Source of the DNA: an uncultured Comamonas sp.
GTDB lineage: Bacteria; Pseudomonadota; Gammaproteobacteria; Burkholderiales; Burkholderiaceae_C
Direction: 5' to 3'
DNA length: 64,000 nucleotides
Assembly: GCA_902175065.1 (NCBI GenBank)
Contig: CABIIJ010000018.1
Location: 1-64,000, forward strand
Both the position numbers and the translations under genes were made by a program. The notes below the pieces were generated by a model. The model was not told the origin of the DNA. It saw nothing but the letters and a program-made list of their open reading frames with translations, and did no database searches. This document shows positions 37,024 through 44,863 of this stretch, piece by piece. The number at the start of each line of letters is the position of its first letter. Positions within the stretch are counted from its first letter, which is position 1.

Positions 37024-38252
37024 GCGCCGTGCCGGTGCCGCGCAAGCGGCCTGTTTACCTCGACTACGCCGCCACCACGCCGGTCGACCCGCGCGTGGTG
37101 CAGGCCATGCTGCCCTGGCTGGCCGAGCACTTCGGCAACCCCGCTTCCAGCAGCCACGCCTGGGGCTGGGAGGCCGAGGAAGCCGTCGAGCAGGCCCGCA
37201 GCCACGTCGCCGCGCTGATCGGCGCCCAGGCGCGGGACATTGTCTGGACGAGCGGCGCCACCGAATCGGACAACCTGGCCATTACCGGCGCGGCCCTGGC
37301 CTACCAGGACAAGGGGCGGCACCTCATCACCGTCAAGACCGAGCACAAGGCCGTGCTGGACACCATGCGGGCGCTGGAAAGGCAGGGCTTCAGCGTGACC
37401 TGCCTGGACGTGCTGCCCAATGGCCTGCTGGATCTGGCGGCGCTGGAAGCGGCCTTGCGCCCGGACACCATTCTGGTCAGCGTCATGGCGGTGAACAACG
37501 AAATCGGCGTGGTGCAGGATTTGGCCGCCATCGGCCGCCTGTGCCGCGAGCGCGGCATCGTCTTTCACGTCGATGCGGCCCAGGCCAGCGGCAAGATCGC
37601 ACTGGACGTGCAGGCCACCCCGATCGACCTGATGAGCCTGGCCTCGCACAAAACCTATGGCCCCAAGGGCATCGGCGCCTTGTACGTGCGCCGCCAGCCG
37701 CGCGTGCGCCTGCAGGCGCAAATGCACGGCGGCGGGCATGAGCGCGGCTTGCGCTCGGGCACCTTGCCGACGCACCAGATCGTCGGCATGGGCGAAGCCT
37801 TCCGGCTGGCGAAGCTGGAAATGGCGCAGGACACGGCCCATGCGCAGCGCTTGCAGCAGCGCCTGCTGGCCGGGCTGGCCGATCTGGAGCAGGTCTTCCT
37901 CAATGGCGATGCCGTCCACCGGGTGCCGCACAACCTCAACTTCAGCTTTGCCCATATCGAAGGCGAAGCGCTCATGACCGGCGTGGCCGAGGTGGCGCTG
38001 TCCAGCGGCTCGGCCTGCACCTCGGCCAGCATTGAACCCAGCCATGTCCTGCGAGCCTTGGGACGCAGCGACGCGCTGGCGCACAGCAGCCTGCGCATCA
38101 GCTATGGCCGTTTCACCACCGAGGCGGACATCGACCAGGCCATCGGCAGCATCCGCGCCGCCGTACAGCATCTGCGCAGCCTGAGTCCCCTGTGGGATCT
38201 GCACCAGCAAGGTGTGGATGTTGCCAACATGGCGTGGCCCGCTTTCCTGTAA
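37020..38252 (+). CDS. iscS: Cysteine desulfurase IscS
   Basis: A 410-residue class V PLP enzyme that takes sulfur from cysteine for Fe-S clusters and tRNA thiolation. [36 protein letters not shown], the PLP lysine K211 in [12 protein letters not shown], and the active cysteine C333 in [10 protein letters not shown] are all present; the long group I mobile loop is kept. The GTG at 37020 overlaps the iscR TGA (GTGA), which suits translational coupling; GTGs at 37029 and 37035 are alternatives. It may be a general IscS or one serving this unusual locus. Confidence 0.93.
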   Translation: MSAVPVPRKRPVYLDYAATTPVDPRVVQAMLPWLAEHFGNPASSSHAWGWEAEEAVEQARSHVAALIGAQARDIVWTSGATESDNLAITGAALAYQDKGRHLITVKTEHKAVLDTMRALERQGFSVTCLDVLPNGLLDLAALEAALRPDTILVSVMAVNNEIGVVQDLAAIGRLCRERGIVFHVDAAQASGKIALDVQATPIDLMSLASHKTYGPKGIGALYVRRQPRVRLQAQMHGGGHERGLRSGTLPTHQIVGMGEAFRLAKLEMAQDTAHAQRLQQRLLAGLADLEQVFLNGDAVHRVPHNLNFSFAHIEGEALMTGVAEVALSSGSACTSASIEPSHVLRALGRSDALAHSSLRISYGRFTTEADIDQAIGSIRAAVQHLRSLSPLWDLHQQGVDVANMAWPAFL

Positions 38253-38324
38253 GCCCCGCGCCCGCCGGGCACCGCTTCTTTCCCTGCCCCAGCATTGCTA
38301 CGAAAGTTTGGCGACAATCCGGCC

Positions 38325-38747
38325 ATGGCCTCTCCCGAGTATTCCGATCTGCTGCTGGAACATAGCCGCCACCCGCGCAACGCCGGGGCGTTTGCTGCGT
38401 CCGCACCGGACATCGGCACCGCCCTGGTGGGCACCCCGGAGAACGGGGCTGTCATCCAGCTGCAAATCCAGGTGCAGGCCGGGCTGCCCGCGCAGATCAA
38501 GGCCGCCCGCTTCAAGGCCTATGGCGATACCGCCACCATCGCCGCCGCATCGCTGATGACCGAGTGGCTGCACGGCAAAACCCTGGAGGAAGCGCAGCAG
38601 CTCACCAGCAGCGAGCTGGTGCAGGCGCTGGCTGTGCCCCCGGCACGGGTGTTCGGCGCCATGCTGGTGCAGGATGCCGTGCGCAGTGCCATCGCCCACT
38701 ACACCCGCCAGAATCCGGCCAGCCAGCAGTCCGCCGCACTCTCATGA
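38325..38747 (+). CDS. IscU/NifU-N-like protein lacking all cluster-ligand cysteines
   Basis: A 140-residue protein with an unmistakable IscU fold signature: HPRNAGAF, VGTPENGAVIQLQIQV, AARFKAYGDTATIAAASLMT, EWLHGKTLEEAQ, and LAVPPARVFGAMLVQDAV. Compared with IscU of E. coli, C37 is Asn (N40), D39 is Ala (A42), C63 is Asp (D68), H105 is Phe (F110) and C106 is Gly (G111), so no [2Fe-2S] cluster can be built in the usual site. There is also no Cys in the whole chain. The LPPVK chaperone-recognition motif survives only as VPPAR. It lies 72 bp after iscS and overlaps or nearly meets iscA. It might regulate or escort IscS, or act on tRNA sulfur transfer; function is unknown. ATG 38325 lacks a clear ribosome-binding site. 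Confidence 0.85.
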   Translation: MASPEYSDLLLEHSRHPRNAGAFAASAPDIGTALVGTPENGAVIQLQIQVQAGLPAQIKAARFKAYGDTATIAAASLMTEWLHGKTLEEAQQLTSSELVQALAVPPARVFGAMLVQDAVRSAIAHYTRQNPASQQSAALS

Positions 38748-38764
38748 CAAGGAAACGCATCACC

Positions 38765-39091
38765 ATGACCACCATCACCCTGACCGAAGCCGCCGCCCGC
38801 CATGTCGCCCAGCACCTGCAGCGCCGCGGGCATGGCGTGGGCGTGCGCCTGGGCATCAAAACCACCGGCTGCTCCGGCTTTGCCTACCAGCTGGACTACG
38901 TCGATGAGGCCGCCGCCAACGACGTCGTGTTCGAGCAGCACGGCACCAAGCTCATCGTCGCACCGGAAAACCTCGCCGTGCTGGACGGCACCGAAGTGGA
39001 CTTCGTGCGCAACGGCCTGAACGAAAGCTTCCAGTTCAAAAACCCCAACGAACGCGATCGCTGCGGCTGCGGCGAAAGCTTCCGCGTCTAA
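38765..39091 (+). CDS. iscA: A-type iron-sulfur carrier (IscA-like)
   Basis: A 108-residue HesB/IscA family protein with the three conserved cysteines C36 (KTTGCSGFAY), C100 and C102 (DRCGCGESF). It accepts and delivers Fe-S clusters, chiefly [4Fe-4S]. AAGGAAA lies about 11 bases before ATG 38765; an alternative ATG at 38744 overlaps the upstream stop (ATGA) and would add seven residues. It ends the isc-like operon; hscB, hscA and fdx, which follow iscA in a full isc operon, are absent. Confidence 0.92.
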   Translation: MTTITLTEAAARHVAQHLQRRGHGVGVRLGIKTTGCSGFAYQLDYVDEAAANDVVFEQHGTKLIVAPENLAVLDGTEVDFVRNGLNESFQFKNPNERDRCGCGESFRV

Positions 39092-39100
39092 TTAAAAAAA

Positions 39101-39178
39101 TAGCTGTTTCCACATGCTGTTAAATAATTTCAGATATAAAACATGCTGAAAATAAGCAATAGCCAGTGGAATAAGCTA
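39101..39178. repeat. 78-bp TAGCT palindromic repeat, copy 5
   Basis: Arms TAGCTGTTTCCACA (39101-39114) and AGTGGAATAAGCTA (39165-39178), with the ATTTCAGATA core. It occupies the gap between iscA and the exonuclease gene, 9 bp past the iscA stop. Confidence 0.75.
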
Positions 39179-39195
39179 TAAAAAATAAATAATTC

Positions 39196-39915
39196 ATGCA
39201 ACGCATCATCGTTCTGGATACTGAAACCACCGGCCTGTCGCCCGAGAACGGCGACCGGGTGATCGAACTGGGCTGCGTCGAGCTGGTCGCACGCAAGCTC
39301 ACCGGCAACAATCTGCACCTGTACTTCAACCCGGAGCGCGACAGCCACGAAGATGCCCTGCGCATCCACGGCCTGACGACCGAGTTCCTGAGCGACAAGC
39401 CCAAGTTCGCACAAAAAGCGCAGGACATCCTGACCTACCTGCAAGGGGCGCAACTGGTCATCCACAATGCGCCTTTCGACGTCGGGTTTCTGGACAAGGA
39501 GCTGTCCCTGCTCGGCCTGCCGCCACTGAAAACCTACGTCAGCGATGTCACCGACTCCCTGGCCATGGCCAAGGACCTGTTCCCCGGCAAACGCAACTCC
39601 CTGGACGCCCTGTGCGACCGCCTGGGCGTGGACAACAGCGGCCGCACCCTGCACGGCGCCCTGCTGGATGCCGAGCTGCTGGCCGACGTCTACATCTACA
39701 TGACCCGTGGCCAGCACGCCCTGCTGGGCGATGACGGCCTGGGCGGCGGCTTCGGCGCGGGGGACGACGCCCGCAACCGGATCGACCTGCGCCAGTTTGA
39801 CTTGCCCATACTGCAAGCCACGCCCCATGAGCTGGCCGCTCATGCCGAAGCCCTGGAGGCCATCGATAAAGCCAGCAAAGGAAAAACTATCTGGCGCAAC
39901 CTGGATGCCGCATGA
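39196..39915 (+). CDS. dnaQ: DnaQ-family 3'-5' exonuclease (Pol III epsilon)
   Basis: A 239-residue DEDDh exonuclease: Exo I VLDTETTGLSPENGDRVIEL, Exo II LVIHNAPFDVGFLDKEL and Exo III LHGALLDAELLADVYIYM with the catalytic His. RVIELGCVEL and the C-terminal tail length fit the proofreading epsilon subunit of DNA polymerase III. It starts 17 bp after a palindromic repeat with no clear Shine-Dalgarno sequence and lies upstream of the tRNA pair. Confidence 0.93.
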   Translation: MQRIIVLDTETTGLSPENGDRVIELGCVELVARKLTGNNLHLYFNPERDSHEDALRIHGLTTEFLSDKPKFAQKAQDILTYLQGAQLVIHNAPFDVGFLDKELSLLGLPPLKTYVSDVTDSLAMAKDLFPGKRNSLDALCDRLGVDNSGRTLHGALLDAELLADVYIYMTRGQHALLGDDGLGGGFGAGDDARNRIDLRQFDLPILQATPHELAAHAEALEAIDKASKGKTIWRNLDAA

Positions 39916-39974
39916 ATTTGTGCCATAATTCTCGCTTTCGCTCAGTGGCACCGACGGTGCTGTTTGCGGCGAAG

Positions 39975-40049
39975 GGGTGATTAGCTCAGTGGTAGAGCAC
40001 TGCCTTCACACGGCAGGGGTCGCAGGTTCGAACCCTGCATCACCCACCA
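39975..40049 (+). tRNA. tRNA-Val (anticodon CAC), first copy
   Basis: A full cloverleaf with encoded CCA: acceptor GGGTGAT / ATCACCC, D-arm TTAGCTCAGTGGTAGAGC, anticodon stem CTGCC/GGCAG with loop TTCACAC (anticodon CAC, reading GUG), T-arm GCAGGTTCGAACCCTGC, discriminator A, CCA at 40047-40049. Confidence 0.95.
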
Positions 40050-40057
40050 GACTTACC

Positions 40058-40132
40058 GGGTCGTTAACTCAGCGGTAGAGTGCCACCTTCACACGGTGGA
40101 AGCCAGTGGTTCGATCCCACTACGACCCACCA
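40058..40132 (+). tRNA. tRNA-Val (anticodon CAC), second copy, divergent
   Basis: A second cloverleaf 8 bp on: acceptor GGGTCGT / ACGACCC, D-arm TTAACTCAGCGGTAGAGT, anticodon stem CCACC/GGTGG with the same loop TTCACAC (CAC), T-arm CAGTGGTTCGATCCCACTA region, CCA at 40130-40132. The stems differ widely from the first copy, with compensating pairs, so it is a distinct functional-looking isoacceptor rather than a fresh duplicate. Confidence 0.92.
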
Positions 40133-40139
40133 TCCATCT

Positions 40140-40168
40140 CCTGCCTGCATCGCTGGCAGGTTTTTTTT
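40140..40168 (+). terminator. Rho-independent terminator after the tRNA pair
   Basis: CCTGCC-N9-GGCAGG (40140-40160) followed by eight T (40161-40168), just 8 bp past the second tRNA. Confidence 0.85.
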
Positions 40169-40207
40169 GCCCTGAATTCCTGACCTTGTGCGAACGGCTG
40201 CAGGCCG

Positions 40208-41200
40208 TCAGCCCGGCTCCACCGCCAGGGCGTGCAGGCAGCGTTGCAAGTGGGCGGCTCCGCTGTCCGGCGGGATGCGGGTGCCGCTGGGCAGGTGCAG
40301 TCCCCACTGGCTGTGGTGTTCGTGCGCGTGCAGCACCCAGGCGGTCAGGCGGGCAATTTGTGCTTCCCGGCCGGACAAGCCTGTGGCCTGGGCATCCAGC
40401 CAGAGCCACTGTGCTGCCTGTCCCTGGTAGCTGCGCACGACCAGTTCGCCGTTGCCGCTGGCCAGGGTCTGGGCCGATTTTTTCCAGACGATGTCCCGCA
40501 CGCGGTCGCCGCGCCGGTAAGGGCGCACGCCGTCCTGCGCCTCCTGACCGCCATGGGGCGCGGCGGTGGTTGCTGCCGCCGGCGGGCTGTGCGCATCCGG
40601 CAGCGGCGGGCAGGGTGTTTCTGGTGCCGGGTAGGTCAGCAAACGGCTTTGGGGCTGCCAGTAGCTCCATAGCCGGAAAACGCCCAAGGGGTAGTGCGAC
40701 TGCAGCAGCACCCGGGGCAGGGGCTGCCAGCCCCGGGCGTCGGGGGCGAAGCTCAGGGCTACAGGGGTGCTGTCTGCAACATCATTGAAGGCCAGCGGCC
40801 GATCGGCGGGTTGCGGCAGAAAGGTCAGGCCGATGGCGTAGCGCAGCCGGTTGCCCGAGGTCGAAAGCGTGATGGGCACTGGCACGGGCTGGTGCGCAAA
40901 TGCTGGCGGCAACGGGCCAAGCTGCACTTGCAGCCCTTGCAGGTTGCGGTACGCGACCCCCACGCTGGCGCCGGCGGCCGACAGCAGCCAGAAGGTGAGC
41001 AGATAGCCGAGGTTGAGCTGGAAGTTGATCGACGCCAGCAGGAGTAGCAGTACCGTCAGCGCCAGGAACCAGCCCGCCCGGGTGGGCAGCACGTAAATCG
41101 TGCGCTGGCGCAGTTCCTGCTGGTCGCCGGGCGGATGGCGCCGGGCCAGCCAGCGTTGCCATGGTTGCTGCCAGCGGCTCTGGCGGGTCGGGGCGTTCAT
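40208..41200 (-). CDS. DUF58-domain membrane protein
   Basis: A 330-residue protein: two N-terminal helices (GWFLALTVLLLLLASINFQL and LGYLLTFWLLSAAGASVGVA, about 40-80) and a DUF58 domain with the family motif RPYRRGDRVRDIVWKKSAQT near residue 235. DUF58 proteins pair with MoxR ATPases, often with a transglutaminase-like membrane protein downstream; here that third gene is missing and the tRNA terminator follows. The ATG at 41200-41198 overlaps the moxR stop (ATGA), so the two are coupled. Function is probably in envelope protein maturation or stress, by family knowledge; not specific. Confidence 0.87.
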   Translation of the reverse strand: MNAPTRQSRWQQPWQRWLARRHPPGDQQELRQRTIYVLPTRAGWFLALTVLLLLLASINFQLNLGYLLTFWLLSAAGASVGVAYRNLQGLQVQLGPLPPAFAHQPVPVPITLSTSGNRLRYAIGLTFLPQPADRPLAFNDVADSTPVALSFAPDARGWQPLPRVLLQSHYPLGVFRLWSYWQPQSRLLTYPAPETPCPPLPDAHSPPAAATTAAPHGGQEAQDGVRPYRRGDRVRDIVWKKSAQTLASGNGELVVRSYQGQAAQWLWLDAQATGLSGREAQIARLTAWVLHAHEHHSQWGLHLPSGTRIPPDSGAAHLQRCLHALAVEPG

Positions 41201-42114
41201 GGCAGTGCTGTGGCTGCCAGCATGGCCTGGGCCTGTTCGCTGCTGCTGCGGCCTGCCGTGGCGATGGGGTGCAGGCGGTGGGCCATGGTTTGCACAAAAA
41301 TGGCCTGCACATCGTCCGGGGCTGCGTAATCGCGCCCCTGGAGGAGGGCGTGGGCCTTGGCCGCCCGCACCAGAGCGATCCCGGCACGCGGGGACAGCCC
41401 TTGCTGAAACCATTGTCCGCTGCGCGAGGCGTCGAGCAAGTCCTGCACGTAGTCCAGCAGGGGTGGGGCAGCATGGGTTTGCAGCACGGCTGCTTGCAGC
41501 TGCGCCAGGGTGGCGCTGTCGATTTGCGCCTGGATGGTGTCGGCCAGGTGGCGGTGGCCGTTGCTGAGCAGCAGCTGACGCTCGGCTTCGCGGCTGGGGT
41601 AGCCCAGGCTGATGCGCATCAGAAAGCGGTCGAGCTGGCTTTCCGGCAGGGGGTAGGTGCCTAGCTGCTCCAGCGGATTCTGCGTGGCGATGACGAAAAA
41701 AGGTGTCGGCAAGGGGTGGCTGGCGCCTTCGATGCTGACCTGTTTTTCCTCCATGGCTTCAAGGAGGGCGCTTTGGGTTTTCGGGCTGGCACGATTGATT
41801 TCATCGGCCAACAGCACCTGGGCAAAGATGGGGCCTGGGTGAAAGCGAAAGCGCTGCTCGGCTGCCTCGTACACACTCACCCCGGTGAGGTCGCTGGGCA
41901 TCAGATCCGCCGTGAACTGTACCCGTGAAAATTGCAGGCCGAAGCTGTGTGCCAGGGCATGGGCCAGGGTGGTTTTGCCCACGCCGGGGACATCTTCCAG
42001 GAGCAAATGTCCCCCAGCCAACAAACAGGTGATGCAGTCCTGCACTTGCTGTTTTTTGCCGACAAGCACCGTGTTAAGCTGCTGTAACAAGGTTTGGAGG
42101 GTGTGTTGATACAT
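41197..42114 (-). CDS. MoxR-family AAA+ ATPase
   Basis: A 305-residue AAA+ ATPase of the MoxR class: Walker A EDVPGVGKTTLAHALAHSF (about 40-58), Walker B AQVLLADEINRASPKTQSAL, sensor 1 FFVIATQNPLEQLGTYPLPE with SQLDRFLMRI arginine finger, and a C-terminal lid domain. MoxR ATPases act as chaperones, typically with a VWA or DUF58 partner that is encoded next to them, as here. It is divergent from the HDAC-family gene across only 43 bp. Confidence 0.9.
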   Translation of the reverse strand: MYQHTLQTLLQQLNTVLVGKKQQVQDCITCLLAGGHLLLEDVPGVGKTTLAHALAHSFGLQFSRVQFTADLMPSDLTGVSVYEAAEQRFRFHPGPIFAQVLLADEINRASPKTQSALLEAMEEKQVSIEGASHPLPTPFFVIATQNPLEQLGTYPLPESQLDRFLMRISLGYPSREAERQLLLSNGHRHLADTIQAQIDSATLAQLQAAVLQTHAAPPLLDYVQDLLDASRSGQWFQQGLSPRAGIALVRAAKAHALLQGRDYAAPDDVQAIFVQTMAHRLHPIATAGRSSSEQAQAMLAATALP

Positions 42115-42157
42115 GCTTGAACCTGGTTGAAAAAGATGAAAGCGGAGGCAATGGGTT

Positions 42158-43111
42158 ATGAGTAAAACAGGGTATTACAGCCACTCTTTATGCCGTAAAC
42201 ACGAAATGGGTGTGGGCCATCCGGAGTGTCCGGAACGGCTGTCGGCCATTGAAGATCGGTTGTTGATCAGCGGTGTTTTCGATGCGCTGGAGCGTCAGGA
42301 GGCACCGCAAGCCACCTGGGAAGATATCGAACTGGCCCATGATCGCATGTATGTGGCCGCGTTACGGGGCTTGACCGACCGGCTGCTTGAAGAGCAGCAG
42401 GCAGGCGGGCCGGATTATGCGCAGATCGACACGGATACTTCGATCAACGCCTTTACCTTCGATGCCGCGCGGCATTCTGCCGGTGCGGCACTGGCGGCAA
42501 CCGAAGCGGTGCTTTCCGGTACGTTGGAAAACGCCTTTTGCGCCGTTCGCCCGCCAGGGCACCATGCCTGCCGCGACAAGGCCATGGGGTTTTGCTTTTT
42601 CAATAACATAGCCATCGCCGCTTTACATGCCTTGAACCGGCGCAACCTGCAGCGCGTTGCAGTCATTGACTTCGACGTCCACCACGGCAACGGCACGGAA
42701 AACATTCTGGCCGGTGACGAACGGGTGCTGATGGTCAGTTTCTTCCAGCATCCCTTCTATCCCTATAGCGGCGACAAGGACCCGGCTGCGAACATGCTCA
42801 ATGTGCCCATGCCTGCCTACACCAAGGGCATGGAAGTGCGCGAGATGATCGAAATGATGTGGCTGCCCCGACTGGAGGCGTTCAAGCCCGAGATGATCTT
42901 CGTCAGCGCCGGTTTCGATGCCCACCGCGAGGACGATATGGGCCAGATGGGCCTGACGGAAAACGACTACACCTGGATTACCGAGAAAATCAAGGACGTT
43001 GCCCGCCGCTTTGCCAAGGGGCGCATCGTTTCCTGCCTCGAAGGCGGCTACATGATGAGTCCCCTGGCCCGCAGCGTGGAAGCGCACCTGCGCGTTCTGG
43101 CGGACGTGTGA
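42158..43111 (+). CDS. HDAC-family deacetylase / amidohydrolase
   Basis: A 317-residue class II histone-deacetylase-like zinc enzyme. Metal and catalytic motifs are intact: GHPECPERL, AVRPPGHHACRDKAMGFCFF (His-His dyad), VIDFDVHHGNGTE (Asp/His zinc ligands), SAGFDAHREDDMG (third ligand) and CLEGGYMMS. Bacterial members deacetylate polyamines, acetoin-related or small acetylated compounds. GGAGG precedes the ATG. Followed after 15 bp by the crotonase-like gene in the same direction, so a two-gene operon is likely. Substrate unknown. Confidence 0.9.
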   Translation: MSKTGYYSHSLCRKHEMGVGHPECPERLSAIEDRLLISGVFDALERQEAPQATWEDIELAHDRMYVAALRGLTDRLLEEQQAGGPDYAQIDTDTSINAFTFDAARHSAGAALAATEAVLSGTLENAFCAVRPPGHHACRDKAMGFCFFNNIAIAALHALNRRNLQRVAVIDFDVHHGNGTENILAGDERVLMVSFFQHPFYPYSGDKDPAANMLNVPMPAYTKGMEVREMIEMMWLPRLEAFKPEMIFVSAGFDAHREDDMGQMGLTENDYTWITEKIKDVARRFAKGRIVSCLEGGYMMSPLARSVEAHLRVLADV

Positions 43112-43126
43112 GCAGGAGGCCGGCGT

Positions 43127-43906
43127 ATGAGTCTGGAACCGGTACTGCTGCAACAGGATGGGCGGGGTGTCGCCACACTGACTTTGAATGATCCGCAGCG
43201 CTTCAATGCGCTGGGCCAGGACATGCTGGTGGCCTTGCAACAGCGGCTGGATGCGCTGGCTCGGGATGAGCAACTGCGCGTCGTGGTACTGGCCGGTAGC
43301 GGCAAAGCTTTTTGCGCGGGCCACAACCTGAAGGAAATGTCCGCCCACCCCGATCTGTCCTGGTACCAGCAATTGTTTGCGCAATGCTCGCGGGTCATGC
43401 AATCCATCCAGAGTTTGCCGGTACCGGTCATTGCCCGGGTGCATGGCATGGCCACGGCGGCAGGCTGCCAGCTTGTGGCGCAGTGCGATCTGGCGGTGGC
43501 CAGTACCGAAGCCAGCTTCGCCACCAGCGGCATCCACTACGGCCTGTTCTGCGCCACGCCCAGCGTTCCCCTGGTGCGCAACGTGCCTTTCAAGCACGCC
43601 ATGGAGATGTTGCTGACGGGCGACTTCATCGACGCCCGGACCGCGCTGGAACAAGGCTTGCTCAACCGTGTGGTGGCGGCGGATGCACTGGATGCGGAGG
43701 TCGAAAAACTGGTGCAGTCCATCGTGGGCAAGCCCCGGACAGCCATTCGCATGGGCAAGGCCATGCTCTATCGGCAGCGTGAGATGGGGCTGGAGGCTGC
43801 GTACCAGTTGGCCGGGCAGACCATGGCTGCCAACATGATGGACGCCGATGCCCAGGAGGGGGCATCGGCATTTGCCCAGAAGCGCACGCCTAGCTGGAAA
43901 TCCTAG
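43127..43906 (+). CDS. Crotonase-like protein (ECHDC3 type), catalytic Glu residues missing
   Basis: A 259-residue enoyl-CoA hydratase/isomerase superfamily member: oxyanion-hole segments AGSGKAFCAGHNLKEM and VHGMATAAGCQLVAQCDLAVA. At the two usual hydratase glutamates the chain has Gln (GCQL instead of GCEL) and Gly (FATSGIHYGLF), a pattern shared with the mitochondrial-type ECHDC3 group. It probably still binds an acyl-CoA but is unlikely to be a standard hydratase. It is coupled to the HDAC-family gene and lies upstream of etfBA. Confidence 0.85.
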   Translation: MSLEPVLLQQDGRGVATLTLNDPQRFNALGQDMLVALQQRLDALARDEQLRVVVLAGSGKAFCAGHNLKEMSAHPDLSWYQQLFAQCSRVMQSIQSLPVPVIARVHGMATAAGCQLVAQCDLAVASTEASFATSGIHYGLFCATPSVPLVRNVPFKHAMEMLLTGDFIDARTALEQGLLNRVVAADALDAEVEKLVQSIVGKPRTAIRMGKAMLYRQREMGLEAAYQLAGQTMAANMMDADAQEGASAFAQKRTPSWKS

Positions 43907-43938
43907 GGTAATCCCTTGGTGATTTGTGGCAATCGGCG

Positions 43939-43981
43939 TTGGCCTTTTTGTGCAATTCTGCTTAAAATCGAACGATCGTTC
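43939..43981 (+). promoter_or_regulatory. etfBA promoter with 12-bp palindromic operator
   Basis: A -35-like TTGGCC (43939-43944) and a -10 TAAAAT (43963-43968, 18-bp spacing) are followed directly by the perfect palindrome GAACGATCGTTC (43970-43981). A repressor bound here would block the start site. The same 12 bp occurs at 45859-45870 before the acyl-CoA dehydrogenase gene. The form is that of a TetR-family operator. Confidence 0.6.
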
Positions 43982-44010
43982 TATTTTTTGGATCTGGATT
44001 TCCCAATTCG

Positions 44011-44041
44011 GTGCGCTAAATAGCGCACTGGCATTTTTTTC
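44011..44041 (+). terminator. Hairpin with T-run in the etfB leader
   Basis: GTGCGCTA-AA-TAGCGCAC (44011-44028), a perfect 18-bp palindrome, is followed a few bases on by seven T (44035-44041). It lies between the proposed etf promoter and etfB, so it could end upstream transcripts or attenuate etfBA. Confidence 0.45.
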
Positions 44042-44100
44042 CTGCCATAGAATGTGCAGTTTACGTTAACGTCAATTCCAAGGTAGTAAGGAGCCGCAGC

Positions 44101-44850
44101 ATGAAGGTATTGGTCCCAGTCAAGCGCGTGGTGGACTACAACGTCAAGGTCCGTGTGAAATCGGACGGTACGGGTGTAGACATCGCCAACGTGAAGATGA
44201 GCATGAACCCCTTTGACGAAATTGCCGTCGAAGAGGCCGTGCGCCTGAAGGAAAAAGGTGTCGTCACCGAAGTCATCGCCGTTTCCTGCGGCGTGGCCCA
44301 GTGCCAGGAAACCCTGCGCACGGCCATGGCCATCGGTGCTGACCGCGCCATCCTGGTGCAGACCGATGCCGAATTGCAGCCTCTGGCCGTGGCCAAGCTG
44401 CTCAAGGCGCTGGCCGACAAGGAGCAGCCCGGCCTGGTGATCCTGGGCAAACAGGCCATCGACGACGATGCCAACCAGACCGGCCAGATGCTGGCGGCCC
44501 TGGCCGACCTGCCTCAGGCGACTTTCGCTTCCAAGGTGGAAGTGGCCGACGGCAAGGCACAAGTCACGCGCGAAGTCGATGGCGGCATGGAAACCCTGAG
44601 CCTGGCCCTGCCTGCCGTGGTGACGACCGACCTGCGCCTGAACGAGCCGCGTTACGTCACTCTGCCCAACATCATGAAGGCCAAGAAAAAGCCGCTGGAA
44701 ACCGTCACTCCCGAAGATCTGGGCGTGGACGTGACCCCGCGCATCAAGACCGTGAACGTTGCCGAGCCTGCTGGCCGCAAGGCCGGGGTGAAGGTGCCGG
44801 ACGTCGCCGCCTTGGTCGAAAAGCTGAAGAACGAAGCCAAGGTGATCTAA
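44101..44850 (+). CDS. etfB: Electron transfer flavoprotein beta subunit
   Basis: A 249-residue EtfB, AMP-binding subunit of the ETF heterodimer that carries electrons from acyl-CoA dehydrogenases to the respiratory chain. [59 protein letters not shown] and the C-terminal [18 protein letters not shown] (recognition-loop region) are typical. It is followed by etfA with an AGGAGG site starting at the stop codon. Likely electron acceptor for GcdH and the acyl-CoA dehydrogenase in this window. Confidence 0.96.
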   Translation: MKVLVPVKRVVDYNVKVRVKSDGTGVDIANVKMSMNPFDEIAVEEAVRLKEKGVVTEVIAVSCGVAQCQETLRTAMAIGADRAILVQTDAELQPLAVAKLLKALADKEQPGLVILGKQAIDDDANQTGQMLAALADLPQATFASKVEVADGKAQVTREVDGGMETLSLALPAVVTTDLRLNEPRYVTLPNIMKAKKKPLETVTPEDLGVDVTPRIKTVNVAEPAGRKAGVKVPDVAALVEKLKNEAKVI

Positions 44851-44863
44851 GGAGGATATGGAA

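Noticed and set aside
38325-38747. The IscU-like gene as a pseudogene or frameshifted iscU
   Set aside because: The frame is intact, length is normal, and fold residues are kept; only ligand positions changed. A sequencing error cannot explain five separate codon changes.
39975-40132. The tRNA-Val pair as attachment site of the integrative element
   Set aside because: The trb module ends about 9 kb away, ordinary chromosomal genes lie between, both tRNA 3' ends are intact, and no duplicated tRNA fragment is seen near 48.8 kb. Tn4371-type elements do not use tRNA genes.
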